From NCBI RefSeq assembly GCF_000004075.3, contig NC_026657.2, positions 12,648,001 through 12,712,000 on the forward strand: DNA of 64,000 nt, read 5' to 3'. This DNA comes from Cucumis sativus (lineage: Eukaryota > Streptophyta > Magnoliopsida > Cucurbitales > Cucurbitaceae). Positions 1-12,900 of the stretch are shown one piece after another (the stretch's first letter is position 1; every line of letters begins with the position of its first letter). The position numbers and the translations under genes are program-made. Below the pieces are notes generated by a model. It was not told the DNA's origin. It saw only the letters and a list, made by a program, of their open reading frames with translations, and ran no database searches.

Positions 1-671
1 CGCTTATTGAACTGAACACAATCATCCAGAAATAAGCATAAGTTCGTAAAAATCCTTTTGTATCTCGAGGCTTAGGATGTATGATCCGCAAGATTATAAT
101 GACAAGTGACAGTTACAAACTTAATTTGGTATCTGATTATGAAGGTAGTAAAAAGGTTGAAATTCTGAATAAAAACAAATTTCCAGTAGCCATGCTTTCA
201 AGGCAGAAGAAGTCAATAACTTACACCTAAAGAAAACCCTAGTAGAATATAGCACAAGCGACTATCTAAGATTATCACGCATGATTAAACCTTAAAAACT
301 AGTATTATGAGCTGTAAGGTGACAAGAAAATGAAACATTCGCCAAAGTGACTCTTTAAGTTGCTCATCACACACTTATAGCAACAGAAAATCAAATTGTA
401 TAGAATGACTCAAACAATCAAGTTTGGTTCTGATAGGATCTCCTTCCCAACACCCAAGTGATATTTCATCGTACCGAACTGCTTTCCCTAACAAATTAAG
501 TCCCAAATCCGTACCACACCAAGTTGAACTTGAAGGAGCGAATTAGTTTCGAAACTAGGGTTTTTCATTTGACAAAATTTGTAAGAAACCAATTGAAACC
601 AGAGGAACATAAACAGAATGGAGAAAAAGATGTTGAATAGATGTATATGAGTAGGGAGAAAAAGAGAGAAC
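1..671 (-). other. Probable first intron of the RPB6-like gene, running off the window
   Basis: AT-rich sequence with no recognisable exon on either strand. It starts (minus strand) with a GT donor at 671-670 and no convincing acceptor followed by RPB6-like coding sequence is seen before the left edge, so the intron probably continues outside the window. Confidence 0.4.
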
Positions 672-706
672 CCCATGTCGAGGTCATTGTAATCGTCGTC
701 CGCCAT
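672..706 (-). CDS. RPB6: RPB6-like RNA polymerase subunit, first coding exon (partial gene)
   Basis: The minus strand encodes MADDDYNDLDMG from an ATG at 706-704, then a GT donor at 671-670 that splits the second base from the third of a Gly codon. This acidic start matches the N-terminus of plant RPB6/RPABC2, the small omega-like subunit shared by RNA polymerases I, II and III in the nucleus; plant members begin MAD(D/E)DYN..D.GY. The remaining exons should lie left of position 1, since no acidic continuation or conserved core (the family's kinase-rich RPxKTSK..TKYERAR region) is readable in 1-671. Only about 12 residues are visible, so the call rests on a short but distinctive match. The alternative is a chance ATG. 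Sequence from 707 to about 840 would be the 5' UTR. Confidence 0.6.
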
Positions 707-840
707 TGATGATGGATAGGAAAGGTGTTGTCGCCTGTCCGGTAACTCCCTGGATCCCTCAGTTGTCAATTTGAACCGACAACGGTGGACCTCAACTCCG
801 ACTCCGACGCGCAACGAATAACTAATAGGATTGGCGACTA

Positions 841-3230
841 AGTTGGTTAAATATTGAACTTAAAACTTACTTTCCTCAACTTTCATCTTCCCCTCCCCAA
901 CATTATTTTCATAGTTTGGGCCGCGTTGTTTGTTTCATGCACTTTTCTAATTTGCATTATTTCTTTATTAAATTACATCTATTTTTTTCTTAATCTATTT
1001 TTGTGTTTGTTTATAGATATAAACGAGATCATAGTGTTCAAAATTTTAGATCAAAGTTTAGTTGACTCACACTAGTTCGATCATCAGATCCATAGTAGAC
1101 AACCCATTTATAATTCCAATCAAGAATGTCATATATTGCGGAAGCAAAATCAATTTATCGATTAAAAAGTAACAATTTCCTCAACAAAAATGGATGAAAC
1201 TGAACCTATAATAGTCATCCAGGTTTGTTATCGATCATATATTAGTTGGATCACAAAGATCAAACAGTTAACTAAGCATCAAATCATCCAATTTTTAACA
1301 AATGATATATTAAGATCATATTGTTCATTGGAGATTGAAGAGTAGAGAGCTAGCAGACATTGAATTACTACAATTATTATTACTATGAGGTATGTTAATA
1401 TATAAATTTAACGAATAAAAAATTAAAAATAGTATACCATTGAATAAACATTTAGTAAAAGTAGCATAATTTATCGTTGATTCAATTGTTCACCCGTAAC
1501 TATTTTTTTCAAAACTATGACCATGAGGTTTGATAGTACTATTGTTTGATTCTAATATGTCTGTTTGCATAATTGTTTTTGATATTATTAAGCACAACTA
1601 ATAAATATATTTTTTCTTTTTACAAATAAATTATATTTTATACCAACACACATACATAATCAACACATTCATCAAATAAATTCAAAAACTAACTTGTTCT
1701 TAGTTTTCGATCAATTTTTCATCTGATCTTTAACTAAAAAATTAAAGTCATAAAATTATAAGAGTGATTATTTTATTTGATAGTTTAGTCATCTATATAT
1801 AGATGTCACCTCAAAACTTTAATAGCAATGATCAAAATATGTTATGTTTAAAAGTTTAGAGACCAATATATTAATATCTTTTTATAAGTTGAGTGAAGAA
1901 AATAAAATTAACTTATGATTTAAACCTAGAAAAAAAAACCACAAAATGATTAATTTAGAATAAGATTAGAAAAACAATGTAGTGTATGGCTGTAAAAGTG
2001 AAAATACAATTGAACAGTCCACAAAATGATTGAATTTAATTAATAACTATCTCCTTGACATCGATCTTTAATGGTCGTTTGGCAATTCACTCAATTTTTA
2101 AAAATATTATTCAAATTTGACATATTGATATAATCAATTTTGAGTTTAGCTTAAAACTCCCTTCCATGTTTGTCCTACTAAAAGTTTTTAGAAAGTTGGA
2201 GAAATAAATAAAACTTAAATATGAAAATAAATATTTTTTTATGGAGCCAAATTATTATTTTGTTTCAAAAGAAATAAAATTAAGGTATATTATTCATTAA
2301 AATTGAAATTATATTTTCATCCCTAATAAAAAGACTAAAATTTGGAGGAAATATAATTAATGTTAAAGATTATAAACTATATATCGAACTTTAATGAATT
2401 TTCATAAAAAAAAAATCAGATACAGATAGAAATATCCTAAAAGAATATTTATAGTAATTTTCCATAAATGTTTCAAAACTACGGTTAAAAATCAATTAAA
2501 CTTTTGAATGAAAATTATAACTTACAACAAATATGACAACGACATAAAACAAACATAATAGCGGTTGAGTTATGCAACAAAAAGGGATTGAGTTAAGCTT
2601 CAAAATATGTGGAAACAATAGTAGAAGTTGTAGGTTGTGGGATTAACCCTAGCGAAAGTTAAATCTCGAGAAGTTTCAACGAAGGAAAATGGAGACGAAG
2701 GAGAAGAGACACTTAAAATTCAACACAAATTATGGAATAAGTGTTTTAATACCATAACAAACGTTGAATTATAGGAGCTATATTTCATTAAGGAGAATAA
2801 CTCCGTTTAACTAATATACATTACCCTAGAACCCTTTATACACATTAAGTCTTACATACAAATAATCAACTGATTCCAAATTCCACGAACGAATTGAACA
2901 CATAGAAATTGACAAGTTGGGTGTTATGACATACATCTTAGAACTCGTGGGGAGTATTAGACTCTTTGTTAATAAGTTATAAATTATATTAGCTTTTGGT
3001 TATTTGTTAAAACTATTTAGTTGGTTATTCGTACCTTACACCCTAACAAAGATCTTTTAAGTTTAATGTATTTTAGATAAGTGGAGTTATTTTTCATAAT
3101 AAAAAATAGCTAACATCGTTCTAACACTTGTTAATAGTAACAGACAATTCTTTACTTCACCATCCTACTGGCACATACCTTCCAAATTTTCATTACACAA
3201 GAAAATACACATTCCAAAATCTTCCCTTAC
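841..3230. other. Intergenic, AT-rich
   Basis: No gene recognised between the RPB6-like exon and the methyltransferase. Short open frames here (for example 854-1075) are low-complexity, rich in Phe, Ile and Leu, with no family signature. The stretch contains many A/T runs but no clear mobile element. Confidence 0.5.
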
Positions 3231-3233
3231 CTT

Positions 3234-3240
3234 ATATAAT
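3234..3240 (+). promoter_or_regulatory. Candidate TATA box of the methyltransferase gene
   Basis: TATATAA lies about 75 bases before the ATG at 3314 and is followed by a pyrimidine-rich leader (3240-3312), a usual plant core-promoter arrangement. It is the only strong TATA element close to this start. Confidence 0.5.
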
Positions 3241-3313
3241 CAAATCACTTTTCTCCATCCTTTAACAAAATCAATCTAACCCAATTCCTCATCTTTTTCT
3301 TTTTAATTTACAA

Positions 3314-6300
3314 ATGGCCTCAAAACAATCTTCAAAACAACCCAATATTTCCCTACGGACAAAATTCTACACCATCTCTCTAATCCTCTTCCTCTGTGTT
3401 TCCTCTTACTTTCTCGGCCTCCGCCAACGACAACCCTCCTCTGCCGCCATCCTCCCATGCACCACCACCCTCCAAAACATCACCATCACCGCTGCAAAAC
3501 CTTTTCCGGCATGTGGGTTGGTGTACAGCGAGTACACCCCATGTGAGGACACGCAAAGGTCTCTGAAGTTCAGCAGAGATAGGCTGATTTACAGAGAGAG
3601 GCATTGCCCGGAGAAGGAGGAGGCCTTGAAGTGCCGGATTCCTGCGCCTCCAGGGTACCGGAATCCGTTCGCGTGGCCGGTGAGTAGAGATTTGGCGTGG
3701 TATGTGAATGTGCCACATAAGGATCTGACGGTGGAGAAAGCTGTGCAGAATTGGATTAGATATGAAGGGGAGACGTTTAGATTTCCGGGCGGAGGGACGA
3801 TGTTTCCCGACGGAGCTGATGCGTATATTGATAATATTGGGAAATTAATTAATCTTAAAGATGGATCCATCAGAACCGCCATTGATACGGGCTGTGGGGT
3901 AACTATACTAAATTCATATCTTTTTCAACCTTCTTTCTATATATTCCATCATCCATATTAACACATAACTCCTCCTTGCTAATGATTTTCTTTCTCTATA
4001 TCCCTTCTTTAAATTTCTGTTCTTTTTTTTTTTTCATCTCATTTTGAAATTGTTTTAAAATTTAAGTGGAAAGGAGAGTTCACCGTTTGATTATTTTACA
4101 ATAAAATTGTGTGTATTACAATAATGAAAATAACAAAAATGTAAAACTGGAAAATTATTTCTTTAAATTGGGTTAGTGAAAACCATAAAAAAAAAAACTG
4201 AGAATATTTTTATCTATGGATATTTATAAAGTAATTTTTTAAAAGATAAAAAGTAAAATATTGGTTACCATTTCTATATAATATAATTAGTGAAAGGAGA
4301 ATTTTGTAATATGAACCAAAAATAGCAAAAGTTGGGGATTCAAATTGGTTGTCTAAGTAAAAATAATTTGATAATCTTCTTTTTTAATCGTGAATAATAG
4401 GTGTGGAGGGGGAAAGGAAAAGAATGTTTGAAATATGTGAAATGTATGCGATAGGCTAAGTTAACGCTTCCCTTTTTTTGGTTGGCTATAACTGTTTCGG
4501 TACACGTGGCAGTCATGGAGCAGACTTTGGTTTTTTTTTTGGGGAATCTCATTATTCTTCTCTCTGTCATACTATTAATTACAAAATTCTTACTTTATTA
4601 TTATTATTATCATCATAATTGCCATTTGCCAGCCTCACCCAATTATTCCTATTTATTAACTTTTTATTCTTTTTATTTAATGATACCAAATTTAGAGAAA
4701 TTTTTAAAGGAGTAGATTTTACAAAAAAAATATGTAATTGTAAATTCTAAAATTTTGGTATGGTTTGATAAATATTTTAATTTATTTTTGCTATTTTTAA
4801 AATTTTTTCTCAAATTTTGTTTTTTGTCTTTCCAATTTTCAATTATGATTTTTACTTAAATAAACATTTTAACAATCAAATTGTAAAAACTATAACTAAT
4901 TTATAACCAAACATGACATAAAAATCTATAAAATAAAAGTGTGTTTATAAGTTTTCATTTTTTAAAAGTAAAAAGTTAAGTTTCCATTTGGATGTATTTA
5001 GTTTTTTTGGTGGGTTTTTGAAAATTAATTTTATTTTTCATATTTTCTTACAAAAGTTTGTAACTTTTTAAAAGTACAATAGTAGAATTCTTAACTAAAT
5101 TAATAAAATGAGAACAACTTTTTTTAGTTATTAAATTTTGATTTGGTTTCTTTAAACATTTGCAAAATGTTGACAACAAAGTATGAAACTTAAAAGTGGA
5201 TGAAGGGTTTATAGTCTTAGTTCAGAAAAACAAAAAACAAAAAATCAAATAGTTAATAAATACCCGTTGTTTTGTTGATGATGAAGGTGGGAAGTTGGGG
5301 AGCTTATTTACTGTCAAGGGGCATCATAACGATGTCATTTGCACCAAGGGACACTCATGAAGCCCAAGTTCAATTTGCTTTAGAAAGAGGAGTTCCTGCA
5401 CTCATTGGCATTCTTGCTTCTAAGAGGCTCCCTTATCCTTCAAATGCCTTTGACATGGCTCATTGCTCTCGCTGCCTAATCCCTTGGTCTCAATATGGTA
5501 CACTTTTCTTTTCATTTTCATTACATAATTGTGTATATGCAACATGACATTATTGTATACATAAAGTTAAAAACTTTGAATTTCCTTTTAATGTATACTT
5601 TTGATCTTGCAGATGGGATCTTTCTCATTGAAGTTGATCGAGTTCTACGCCCTGGCGGGTACTGGATTTTATCAGGCCCTCCGATTAACTGGAATAAACA
5701 CTGGAAAGGTTGGGAAAGAACGAAGGAAGATTTGAATTCTGAACAGCTTGCTATTGAAAAGGTTGCCAAAAGCCTCTGTTGGACTAAACTAGTTGAAGAT
5801 GGTGATATTGCCATTTGGCAAAAGCCTATCAATCATTTGAATTGTAAAGTCAACCGCAAGATCACTAAGAATCCACCTTTCTGTAATGCTCAAGATCCTG
5901 ACAGAGCTTGGTATCTTCTCCATGGACCTGCATATCTTTCACATACTTCTCTTTCTAGCTTTCTTAGAATGTTTTCTAATCTATTATTTTACACTCCCAA
6001 CAATCACGTATAGAAGTCTTGCATGGCCCGACACTCCGAACAATCACGTATAGAAATCTTGCATGGCCCAAAGTTTAGAGGATGGGCTATATACACTCTC
6101 TAACTCTATTGATGCCTATGACTTTGTAATATGATATTTTCTCTCTAAGAATAAACTGCTAGCTAACACATTTTTAGTGAACTGCGTAAATTTTTGTATC
6201 AATTCTTTATCATTTACGTTTTATGTTTATTTTTTATTGTGATTTCTTAACGTCTTATTTTGAGTTTGATTTTGTCCTTTCAGGTATACAGATATGCAAG

Positions 6301-7349
6301 CTTGTTTGACACATTTGCCTGAAGTTTCAAACAGTAAGGAAATAGCAGGAGGGAAGTTGGCAAGATGGCCAGAAAGGCTAAATGCAATCCCACAAAGGAT
6401 TAGTAGAGGAACTGTGGAAGGGGTGACAGAAGAAACTTTCATTCATGATTCTGAGCTATGGAAGAAGAGGTTGACCTATTACAGAACCATAAACAATCAG
6501 TTGAATAAGCCTGGTCGGTACCGCAATTTCTTAGACATGAATGCTTTCTTGGGTGGATTTGCTGCTGCTCTGGTTGATGATCCAGTTTGGGTGATGAATG
6601 TGGTCCCTGTGGATGCCAAAGTCAATACGCTCGGAGTCATATATGACAGAGGTTTGATCGGCACGTATCAAGATTGGTAAGTTTAAGGCTGTTTTGATAA
6701 CATTCATGTTTTTCATGTCTAGGATACAAGAAAACTTTACCAAATGAGTTATGAGCATAAAGTATTCTCTTTTGAATAGTTAATGAGCACAAGGAAATGG
6801 GCACGTGAGATGTGACTAAAGCATAAAGTAATTCTTAATATTTTGTTCATCTAAGTAATTTATTCATGTGGATGGATTGCAGGTGTGAGGCAATGTCTAC
6901 TTATCCAAGAACTTATGACTTCATTCATGCTGATTCAGTTTTTAGCCTCTATGAGAATAGGTATTGCCTTTTTTCATAGTCTGAGGAAACATGAAAAGTT
7001 TTATTCTTCATCAAACTTTCTTTTTCACAAAGTTGATCTTTAGAGAACATGTGGAGTGTGTTGGTTTTTCAAATGTGTTTTGTTGGAACTGCATTGCAGA
7101 TGTGAAATGGAAGACATTCTACTTGAAATGGACAGAATTCTGAGGCCAGAAGGAAGCGTAATCTTTCGAGAGAATATTGACACTTTGGCGAAAATCAAGA
7201 TGATAACCGATAATTTGAATTGGAGCAGTCAAATTGTGCATCATGAAGATGGACCTTATCATATGGAGAAACTTTTATTTGCAGTAAAAAACTATTGGAC
7301 AGCCCCTCCTGAACTTTCTGATCAACAGCAAGAATCTAAAGCAACTTAA
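3314..7349 (+). CDS. Probable PMT-type methyltransferase (DUF248 family), six exons
   Basis: Exons 3314-3898, 5287-5497, 5613-5910, 6284-6676, 6883-6960 and 7100-7349 join to 604 codons plus stop, each intron GT..AG. The product is a short-tail type II membrane protein: cytosolic residues 1-17, one hydrophobic anchor at about 18-36, then a lumenal domain. Diagnostic PMT motifs are present: [18 protein letters not shown] (about 98-115), [13 protein letters not shown], the SAM-binding DTGCG loop (191-195) completed across intron 1 as [13 protein letters not shown], the [10 protein letters not shown] block, [10 protein letters not shown] with GPPINW, and [15 protein letters not shown]. The family sits in the Golgi and is linked to methylation of cell-wall pectin, but most members have no proven substrate, so the reaction is inferred. 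Length is typical (about 590-630). It looks intact. Exact PMT number is not assigned. Confidence 0.92.
5998..6070. repeat. Tandem duplication of about 44 bp inside a methyltransferase intron
   Basis: The block AACAATCACGTATAGAA(G/A)TCTTGCATGGCCC occurs twice head-to-tail with one internal difference, in intron 3. It is too diverged from any flanking exon to be exonic and looks like a local replication-slippage duplication. Confidence 0.8.
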
Positions 7350-7704
7350 CTTCTCACTCACTTATTTTTTTCTTTCTCTTCTCTATATTTTTTATGTAAC
7401 TTTTCTCTCTTTATGCTTTATGATTACCCCATCTAGAATTAGCCAAAACCAGCTGTTTTCAACTACATTTGAATCACTTTTTTTACAGCCAATTAAATTA
7501 CGTTTCGTCTCCCATTTTTCTCTTTCTTTTTTGCTGTAATCATTCAGAGGACAGTGGATTGTATCACCATCTTATTTGATGAACTGTGATGAATGGGAAT
7601 GAATGATCATTTCAACTGAGGTTAATTTTGGTTACTCAACACAAAACTGTGAACTAAGAATTGGTATGTAGGTGATTCATGCAAAAGTTGAACCTTTCAA
7701 CTTC

Positions 7705-7713
7705 TATAAATAA
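7705..7713 (+). promoter_or_regulatory. Candidate TATA box of the lipid-transfer-like gene
   Basis: TATAAATAA lies about 85 bases before the ATG at 7797, followed by an A-rich leader containing CAACAACAG-like sequence. Spacing fits a compact plant promoter. Confidence 0.6.
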
Positions 7714-7796
7714 TCCCCCAAAACTTAAAGAAATCATCAAACAACAGATTCAGAACTCAAAAAAACAGAGATTAAAAGCAAAACAAAGGAGCAACT

Positions 7797-8172
7797 ATGG
7801 CAGGCATCAAGTCTCTTGGGCAGCAGCAAGTTGTGATTCTGTCGTTGCTGGCTTTGATACTGGCTCAAGCACAGGCACAGCCTCAAGGCTGCTCAACTCA
7901 GCTCAGCAACTTAAATAGTTGTGCACCATTTGTGCTTCCTGGTGCTACTAACCCAAGCCCAGAGTGCTGTGGTGCACTTGGAGCTGTGCAACAAGATTGC
8001 CTTTGCAGCACCCTTAGAATTGCCTCCACTCTCCCTTCTCTTTGCCAACTTCCAACTCTCTCTTGTGGTCAGTCTTTTCTTTCTTTTTCTAACCATTTTT
8101 CTTAAGAATTGGCTGTTTCTGTTGAACGAAAGGTTTCTTTTTTCTTTTTGCTTCATTTCAGGTTCAAACTAG
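7797..8172 (+). CDS. Secreted 8-cysteine lipid-transfer-like protein
   Basis: Exons 7797-8067 and 8162-8172 join to 93 codons plus stop; the second exon adds only the end of a Gly codon, Ser, Asn and TAG. Residues 1-27 form a signal peptide (hydrophobic VVILSLLALILA, then AQAQAQ). The mature part has all eight cysteines of the 2S albumin/nsLTP fold in order C..C..CC..CxC..C..C (GCST, NSCAP, ECCG, CLC, LCQL, LSCG). The pattern, including SNLN.CAPFV.PGA.NPSPECC, matches the stamen-specific FIL1/A9-like branch, expressed in the tapetum in other plants; expression here is inference. If the 94-nt intron were retained, the end would change to an unrelated tail (stop at 8103). The gene starts about 450 bases after the methyltransferase stop, on the same strand but with its own promoter. 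Confidence 0.88.
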
Positions 8173-8277
8173 AAGAGAAGGCTGATGTGGAAATCACCAC
8201 GATAAACGAAATGAATAGTAATAATAATGTTGTAGTTTTCCATTTGGTTTTGTTTGTGTTTCTCCTTTCCTGTTTGA

Positions 8278-8298
8278 TCTGAGATCAATGATCTCAGA
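8278..8298 (+). other. Perfect 9-bp stem-loop in the lipid-transfer gene 3' UTR
   Basis: TCTGAGATC-AAT-GATCTCAGA forms a 9-bp perfect stem with a 3-base loop about 105 bases past the stop codon and about 20 bases before an AATAAA. It would fold at the 3' end of the mRNA. Confidence 0.55.
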
Positions 8299-8316
8299 AG
8301 TCAGCTGGTTTCATTG

Positions 8317-8322
8317 AATAAA
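8317..8322 (+). terminator. Candidate polyadenylation signal AATAAA
   Basis: AATAAA about 145 bases past the lipid-transfer stop codon, followed by a pyrimidine-rich stretch (8329-8368). This is a normal distance for a plant near-upstream element. Confidence 0.4.
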
Positions 8323-8394
8323 AAGGCACCCTTTACCTTTTTCTTCTCTCCTCTCTCTACTCTCTACTAGACAATGTTTGAAGTTCCTGGACAC

Positions 8395-8455
8395 AAGCCT
8401 AGCTTGATTGACATAAAACATGTAACATTCACTAAAATGTTAGAGATTCGAATAA
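8395..8455 (+). repeat. Degenerate SINE-like (tRNA-derived) segment
   Basis: Contains TAGCTTGATTGACAT (A-box-like) and, about 40 bases on, TTAGAGATTCGAAT (B-box-like), the same layout as the clearer segment at 40,198. The poor match means it could be chance; low confidence. Confidence 0.25.
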
Positions 8456-9690
8456 CAAAAAAAATAGTTAAAAGGAGTTGAATTAAGAACAAATGAAACT
8501 ACTTATTTAATCAAATCCAAGGACATAAAAGAGATAGTGTAGTTAAGAGGTTGAGAGGTAGAAAGATGAGCAAATAATGTCTTTCAAATGTGGTAGGACA
8601 ATCACACTCTTTTTCTTCTCAATTCAAAAATGCATTTTGAATAAAGAATATAATTTGAATTAGGGTAAACCAGTTATTCTCCTATTTTAAATCTGTCTAA
8701 AATAACTTCAATCTAATTTTGCATCTTATCCTCACCAGTTCACAACCAAGGATAAAGACGATGTTCAAACCTAATATATATAGCCACTTTAAACATTGCT
8801 TGAGACTATCCTATTAAGGTAACATCAACTATTTTAATTTGGTCAAATAACTTTTGATGACTTTGTTCTTTATGAAAACAATTGTTTATTTAAAGGCCAA
8901 TTTCTTTTTTAATATTTAAGCAAATTAAAAAATTTATTCTTTGAACTATGTATTGCTTGATCACTAATACACCCGTATGCCATTTAAACTACCATCATTT
9001 TCCTAACAAATTAAAAAAAAGGGTCCTATATATTATTTTTATTTTTTTTTTTAAAAAATAACTTTAGTTAGATTTTGAAAAGGAAAGAAAAAGTTAAATA
9101 AAAAGATATTTTTTAAAATAATAAAATAAATTAAAATATTTACAAATTATAGTAAAATTTTAGATTCTATTAATGATAGTTTTTTTATCACCGTAACATA
9201 TTAATAACTATCGATAAAATTTGTTAAATATTTTGTAAAATTTACTATTTTTAAATATTTTTTAAAAAATATAAAAAATGTAATGTTTTAAAAGTAAAAA
9301 ACTAAAAAGAAAGTTATGGCGTAGTCACAAACTATATGGATATTATTATAATTTTGAAACTTAATATCCATCCATGTATCTAATAAATCTTTAAAACTCA
9401 AGCTAATAGCAATGAGGAAGATAATAAAATCTCCAATTTGACATACCAAAAAAGATGGGGTAAAAAATATAAGTAAATAAAATAATGTAAAAAGCTTATC
9501 TTTATTGGGAGGATGAGAAGATTCAAACATAGAGTTAGTGTAAGTGAGTTATGCAGTTGATCCTAAGAAGAATTCTAATTTAAATCTAACACTTTTGAAG
9601 TACTTTCATAAAAAGTATAATAAAACTTTTCTAAAAAAAAAGCTATGAATAAAAATAAAAAGTTGATACATACAGCTTATTTATTTATTT
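8456..9690. other. Intergenic, AT-rich
   Basis: Nothing gene-like is seen. Long A/T tracts dominate 8990-9290. Short open frames on the minus strand (9288-9530) are low-complexity. Confidence 0.5.
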
Positions 9691-9699
9691 TGAGAAACC

Positions 9700-9707
9700 T
9701 ATAAATA
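9700..9707 (+). promoter_or_regulatory. Candidate TATA box of the IQD gene
   Basis: TATAAATA about 290 bases upstream of the ATG at 9989. If used, it implies a leader of roughly 250 bases that contains a CTT repeat (9846-9871). Confidence 0.35.
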
Positions 9708-9845
9708 TTTGTAATTATAAAAAGCATAACAAGTCCTCAACCACATAAAGAAACATTGGGAGCTAGGCGCGTGATGTAGACAGTTCATAGAAGCGCGTTG
9801 GCCTCAAGCTGCTCACATCACCAATTCCCATTTCCCAAATCCAAC

Positions 9846-9871
9846 TTTCTTCTTCTTCTTCTTCTTCTTCC
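9846..9871 (+). repeat. (CTT)n microsatellite in the IQD 5' leader
   Basis: Eight consecutive CTT/TTC units. CT-rich tracts are common in plant 5' leaders and may act as promoter Y patches or GAGA-like sites. Confidence 0.8.
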
Positions 9872-9988
9872 TCAAATTAAAACTCTCACTTTCTAGTTTC
9901 TTCTCTTCTTCCATGCTTTTCTCTCATATTCTCTCAGCCATGTTTTTACTTCTCTACTCCTCATTCTCCTAGCTTTCCACTTCCATTT

Positions 9989-12900
9989 ATGGGCTTTCTC
10001 CGCCGGCTTTTCCGTCCAAACAAACCCCCTCCCGCCCTCCCTGACTCCACCCCAGGCCCTAACATCAAGAAGAACAAGCGCTGGAGCTTCGGTAAGTCCG
10101 GCCACAACCATCACTCTCGCCCTTACGCCACCTCCTCCCAACCCAATGCATTTGGCCCCTCCTCTTCCTACACCGAACCTCTCGATGCCAACAAACACGC
10201 CATTGCCGTGGCTGCCGCCACCGCTGCCGTCGCTGAGGCAGCTCTAGCTGCTGCCCATGCCGCTGCTGAGGTTGTTCGGCTCACCAGCAGCGGCACTACT
10301 CACTCTAATGCTAACCGCCGTTGGATGGAGGACGCAGCTGCCGTTAAAATCCAGTCCGCTTTTCGGGGTTATTTGGTGAGTTGGCTTCTTTGCTCTCTTG
10401 ACTTTTACATTCTTTCTTTAGAAATTTCCCCTTTCATAATAGCTGTAATTATTCCCATTGACCTTCAATAGAGGAAGATTTTGGCAATGTTGGGGTTCAC
10501 CCCTTGTTGGAGACTTCCGTTTTTTTTTTTTTACCTTCTTGAGTTACTTCGATATGGGGTTTAGCTGGTGATAAATTTTCAAACTTGATTTTTTAGAAGT
10601 CTTAGAAAGTTTGCGATTAGCCGTAGTTTTGTAGAATTTGATTTCATTTCTGTTCTAACCTAAACTTTGAATTACCCCTTTTCCTTGTAGACCCAAATGG
10701 AAAGAAACTTACCTAATCTGCAACTCTGAATTTTTTTTTCAAAAAGCTACTTTCATCTTTTCAAACAGGAAAAGAAAAGAAAAACCTTCACATGGGCATT
10801 TGGGATTGTATTTCCATGCTCCTTTACCTGATGCTTCACTTTCCCCTTTCTCTTTTGTTCTCCTCTGGATTTCAATCTAAAACCAAGCACAAAACATGAA
10901 GTGGTCCTATGAATTTTTCCGGAAAATTAAGTGGTTAGAAAGAAATCGAGTTGGATTTAGTGCGCCGACACAAGTGGATATGTGATCTCAGCATCTCAGA
11001 ACATCCAACTCCCTGTTGTCCACGCATGTCCAATTGGGTAGTATCTCCATTCTCTGTTCTAATGGTTGCACGTGTAATGGGTCAAATACGTGTTGACATC
11101 TTGCTGTTTCCCTCACCAATTTCATTCGCTACCAGTTTTTGTGATAGTGGCTGGGAGATTCATTATACTTTCTCATGACATGATTCCACTTCCTCTTATC
11201 AAAGAATCTTCCAAATTTAATATAATTGGTTATTCCTTTGCTATAATCACAAAAGACATTGATGGGTCCTTCCTTTTCAAGTTGGTTTTTCCTTTCCTTA
11301 ATAATTAATCCAAAGGATCATTTGCCAGCTATGCTTCTCTTTTGATTTTTAGAGTTCAACAAGTTTTTGTGGGATTTGTTTCTGAAAGTCTGGGGAGAAA
11401 TGTACAATTAATTAAATTGGTCTGCTTAAAATAGCAAAAGTGGCTTTATCATAGCTTTTGTTTAATTCAAATGGTTGTATTAAAGCTGCAGTTTGGCGTT
11501 TGGTTGAATTTCTCTTATGCATTGGTCCCCTTCCCCCATCATAGCTCTTTCCACATTTAGTTTGCAGAATAATAGTGATTCAAGGGACTTTTTGAATATG
11601 AGTTGCAGAAAGATGTTTTGGTTATTATTGTGTCTAACTTTTGGAGGGAAACTTTGAAGGCAAGGAGGGCACTTAGGGCACTAAAGGCATTGGTAAAGCT
11701 TCAAGCTTTGGTGAGAGGTCACATTGTGAGAAAGCAAATGGCTGACATGCTAAGGCGAATGCAGACACTTGTCAGATTGCAATCACGAGCTTGTGCTGGT
11801 CGCTCAAACTTATCGGATTCTTTGCATTCCACCAGCAAATCCTCGCTTTCTCATATCCGTGTATGTGTTCATTTTCCCCTCCCATTGATATCCAGTTTTC
11901 AATATTATCATGTTTTTTTTAGTGCATTTCTTTTAGTTTGTTCTATGAATGACATTGTAGGACAGTTTCTTTATAGCTTTCTGGGATTCTTAAGCTTATA
12001 TTGAATTAATTGTTCTGTTTGAAAAGAAAAGAGCTAAGAATCTGGTCAACTAAATTGTGGAAGTTCTGTTTTGCCTTCTGACTTTATGAGTTAATGTAAT
12101 GTCCGTTAGTCTGCAGTATTCTTCATATAACTTTTTAACATAACTATAGCGATTGTTAGAGAATGGGGTTTCCATGAGACTTCATGTGATTGTTTCCTTT
12201 TCTGCTTGTTACTTGTTCGATGCACTTAAGTTTTTGCTTTTATGTATCTCTATTTTTTTCTGAAAATGCTCACCATTATTTTCCTTTTTGTTGATAGGTT
12301 CAAGCAACCCCCAATGGAACTGGAGATCAACTCTGTGCTCATCACAGTAATAAATTTGACAACTCTGCACTTCTGAAGGTATAGAATTTAATGCCATTTC
12401 TAAGATCTAATAAGACTAATCATTCATATTTGCATTCTATATTCTATAGTGTTTAAGTTCATTCTAGTTATCGGAGACTCTGATGTTGAAACCAGATTCT
12501 GATGCTTGAATATTTTATCCTAAAAGTAACATCCATTTCAACTGTTCCTACCAACTCTTGCAGAGATGCGGTTCGAACTCAAACTTGAAGGATGTAACTG
12601 TTGTGGATAGAGCACCGGTCGGGTCGAGTTGGTTAGATCGTTGGATGGAAGAAAATTTGTGGAACAATCGACAGTTGCCTCTAAAAAATATTCATGCTGT
12701 AGATGAGAAAACAGACAAAATCCTTGAGGTAGATACATGGAAACCTCATTTGAAGTCTCAAGGAAACATCAACAGCTTTAAGAACTCTCAAATGGCTCCA
12801 GATTTTAGAAACCACCAGAGCTTTATGACAATTGACTCCCCATCAAAACACTCGTCAAAGGCTGCAAATCCAGTTTCGAGTCTTTCCTCAGGGGAAGTGT

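Noticed and set aside
3380..3718. Minus-strand open frame opposite methyltransferase exon 1
   Set aside because: Antisense shadow; the plus-strand frame carries the PMT motifs and the correct splice phases.
9893..10198. Minus-strand open frame of about 100 codons opposite the first IQD exon
   Set aside because: Shadow of the real IQD exon: its Arg/Gly/Ala-rich composition is explained by the opposite strand and it has no family signature.
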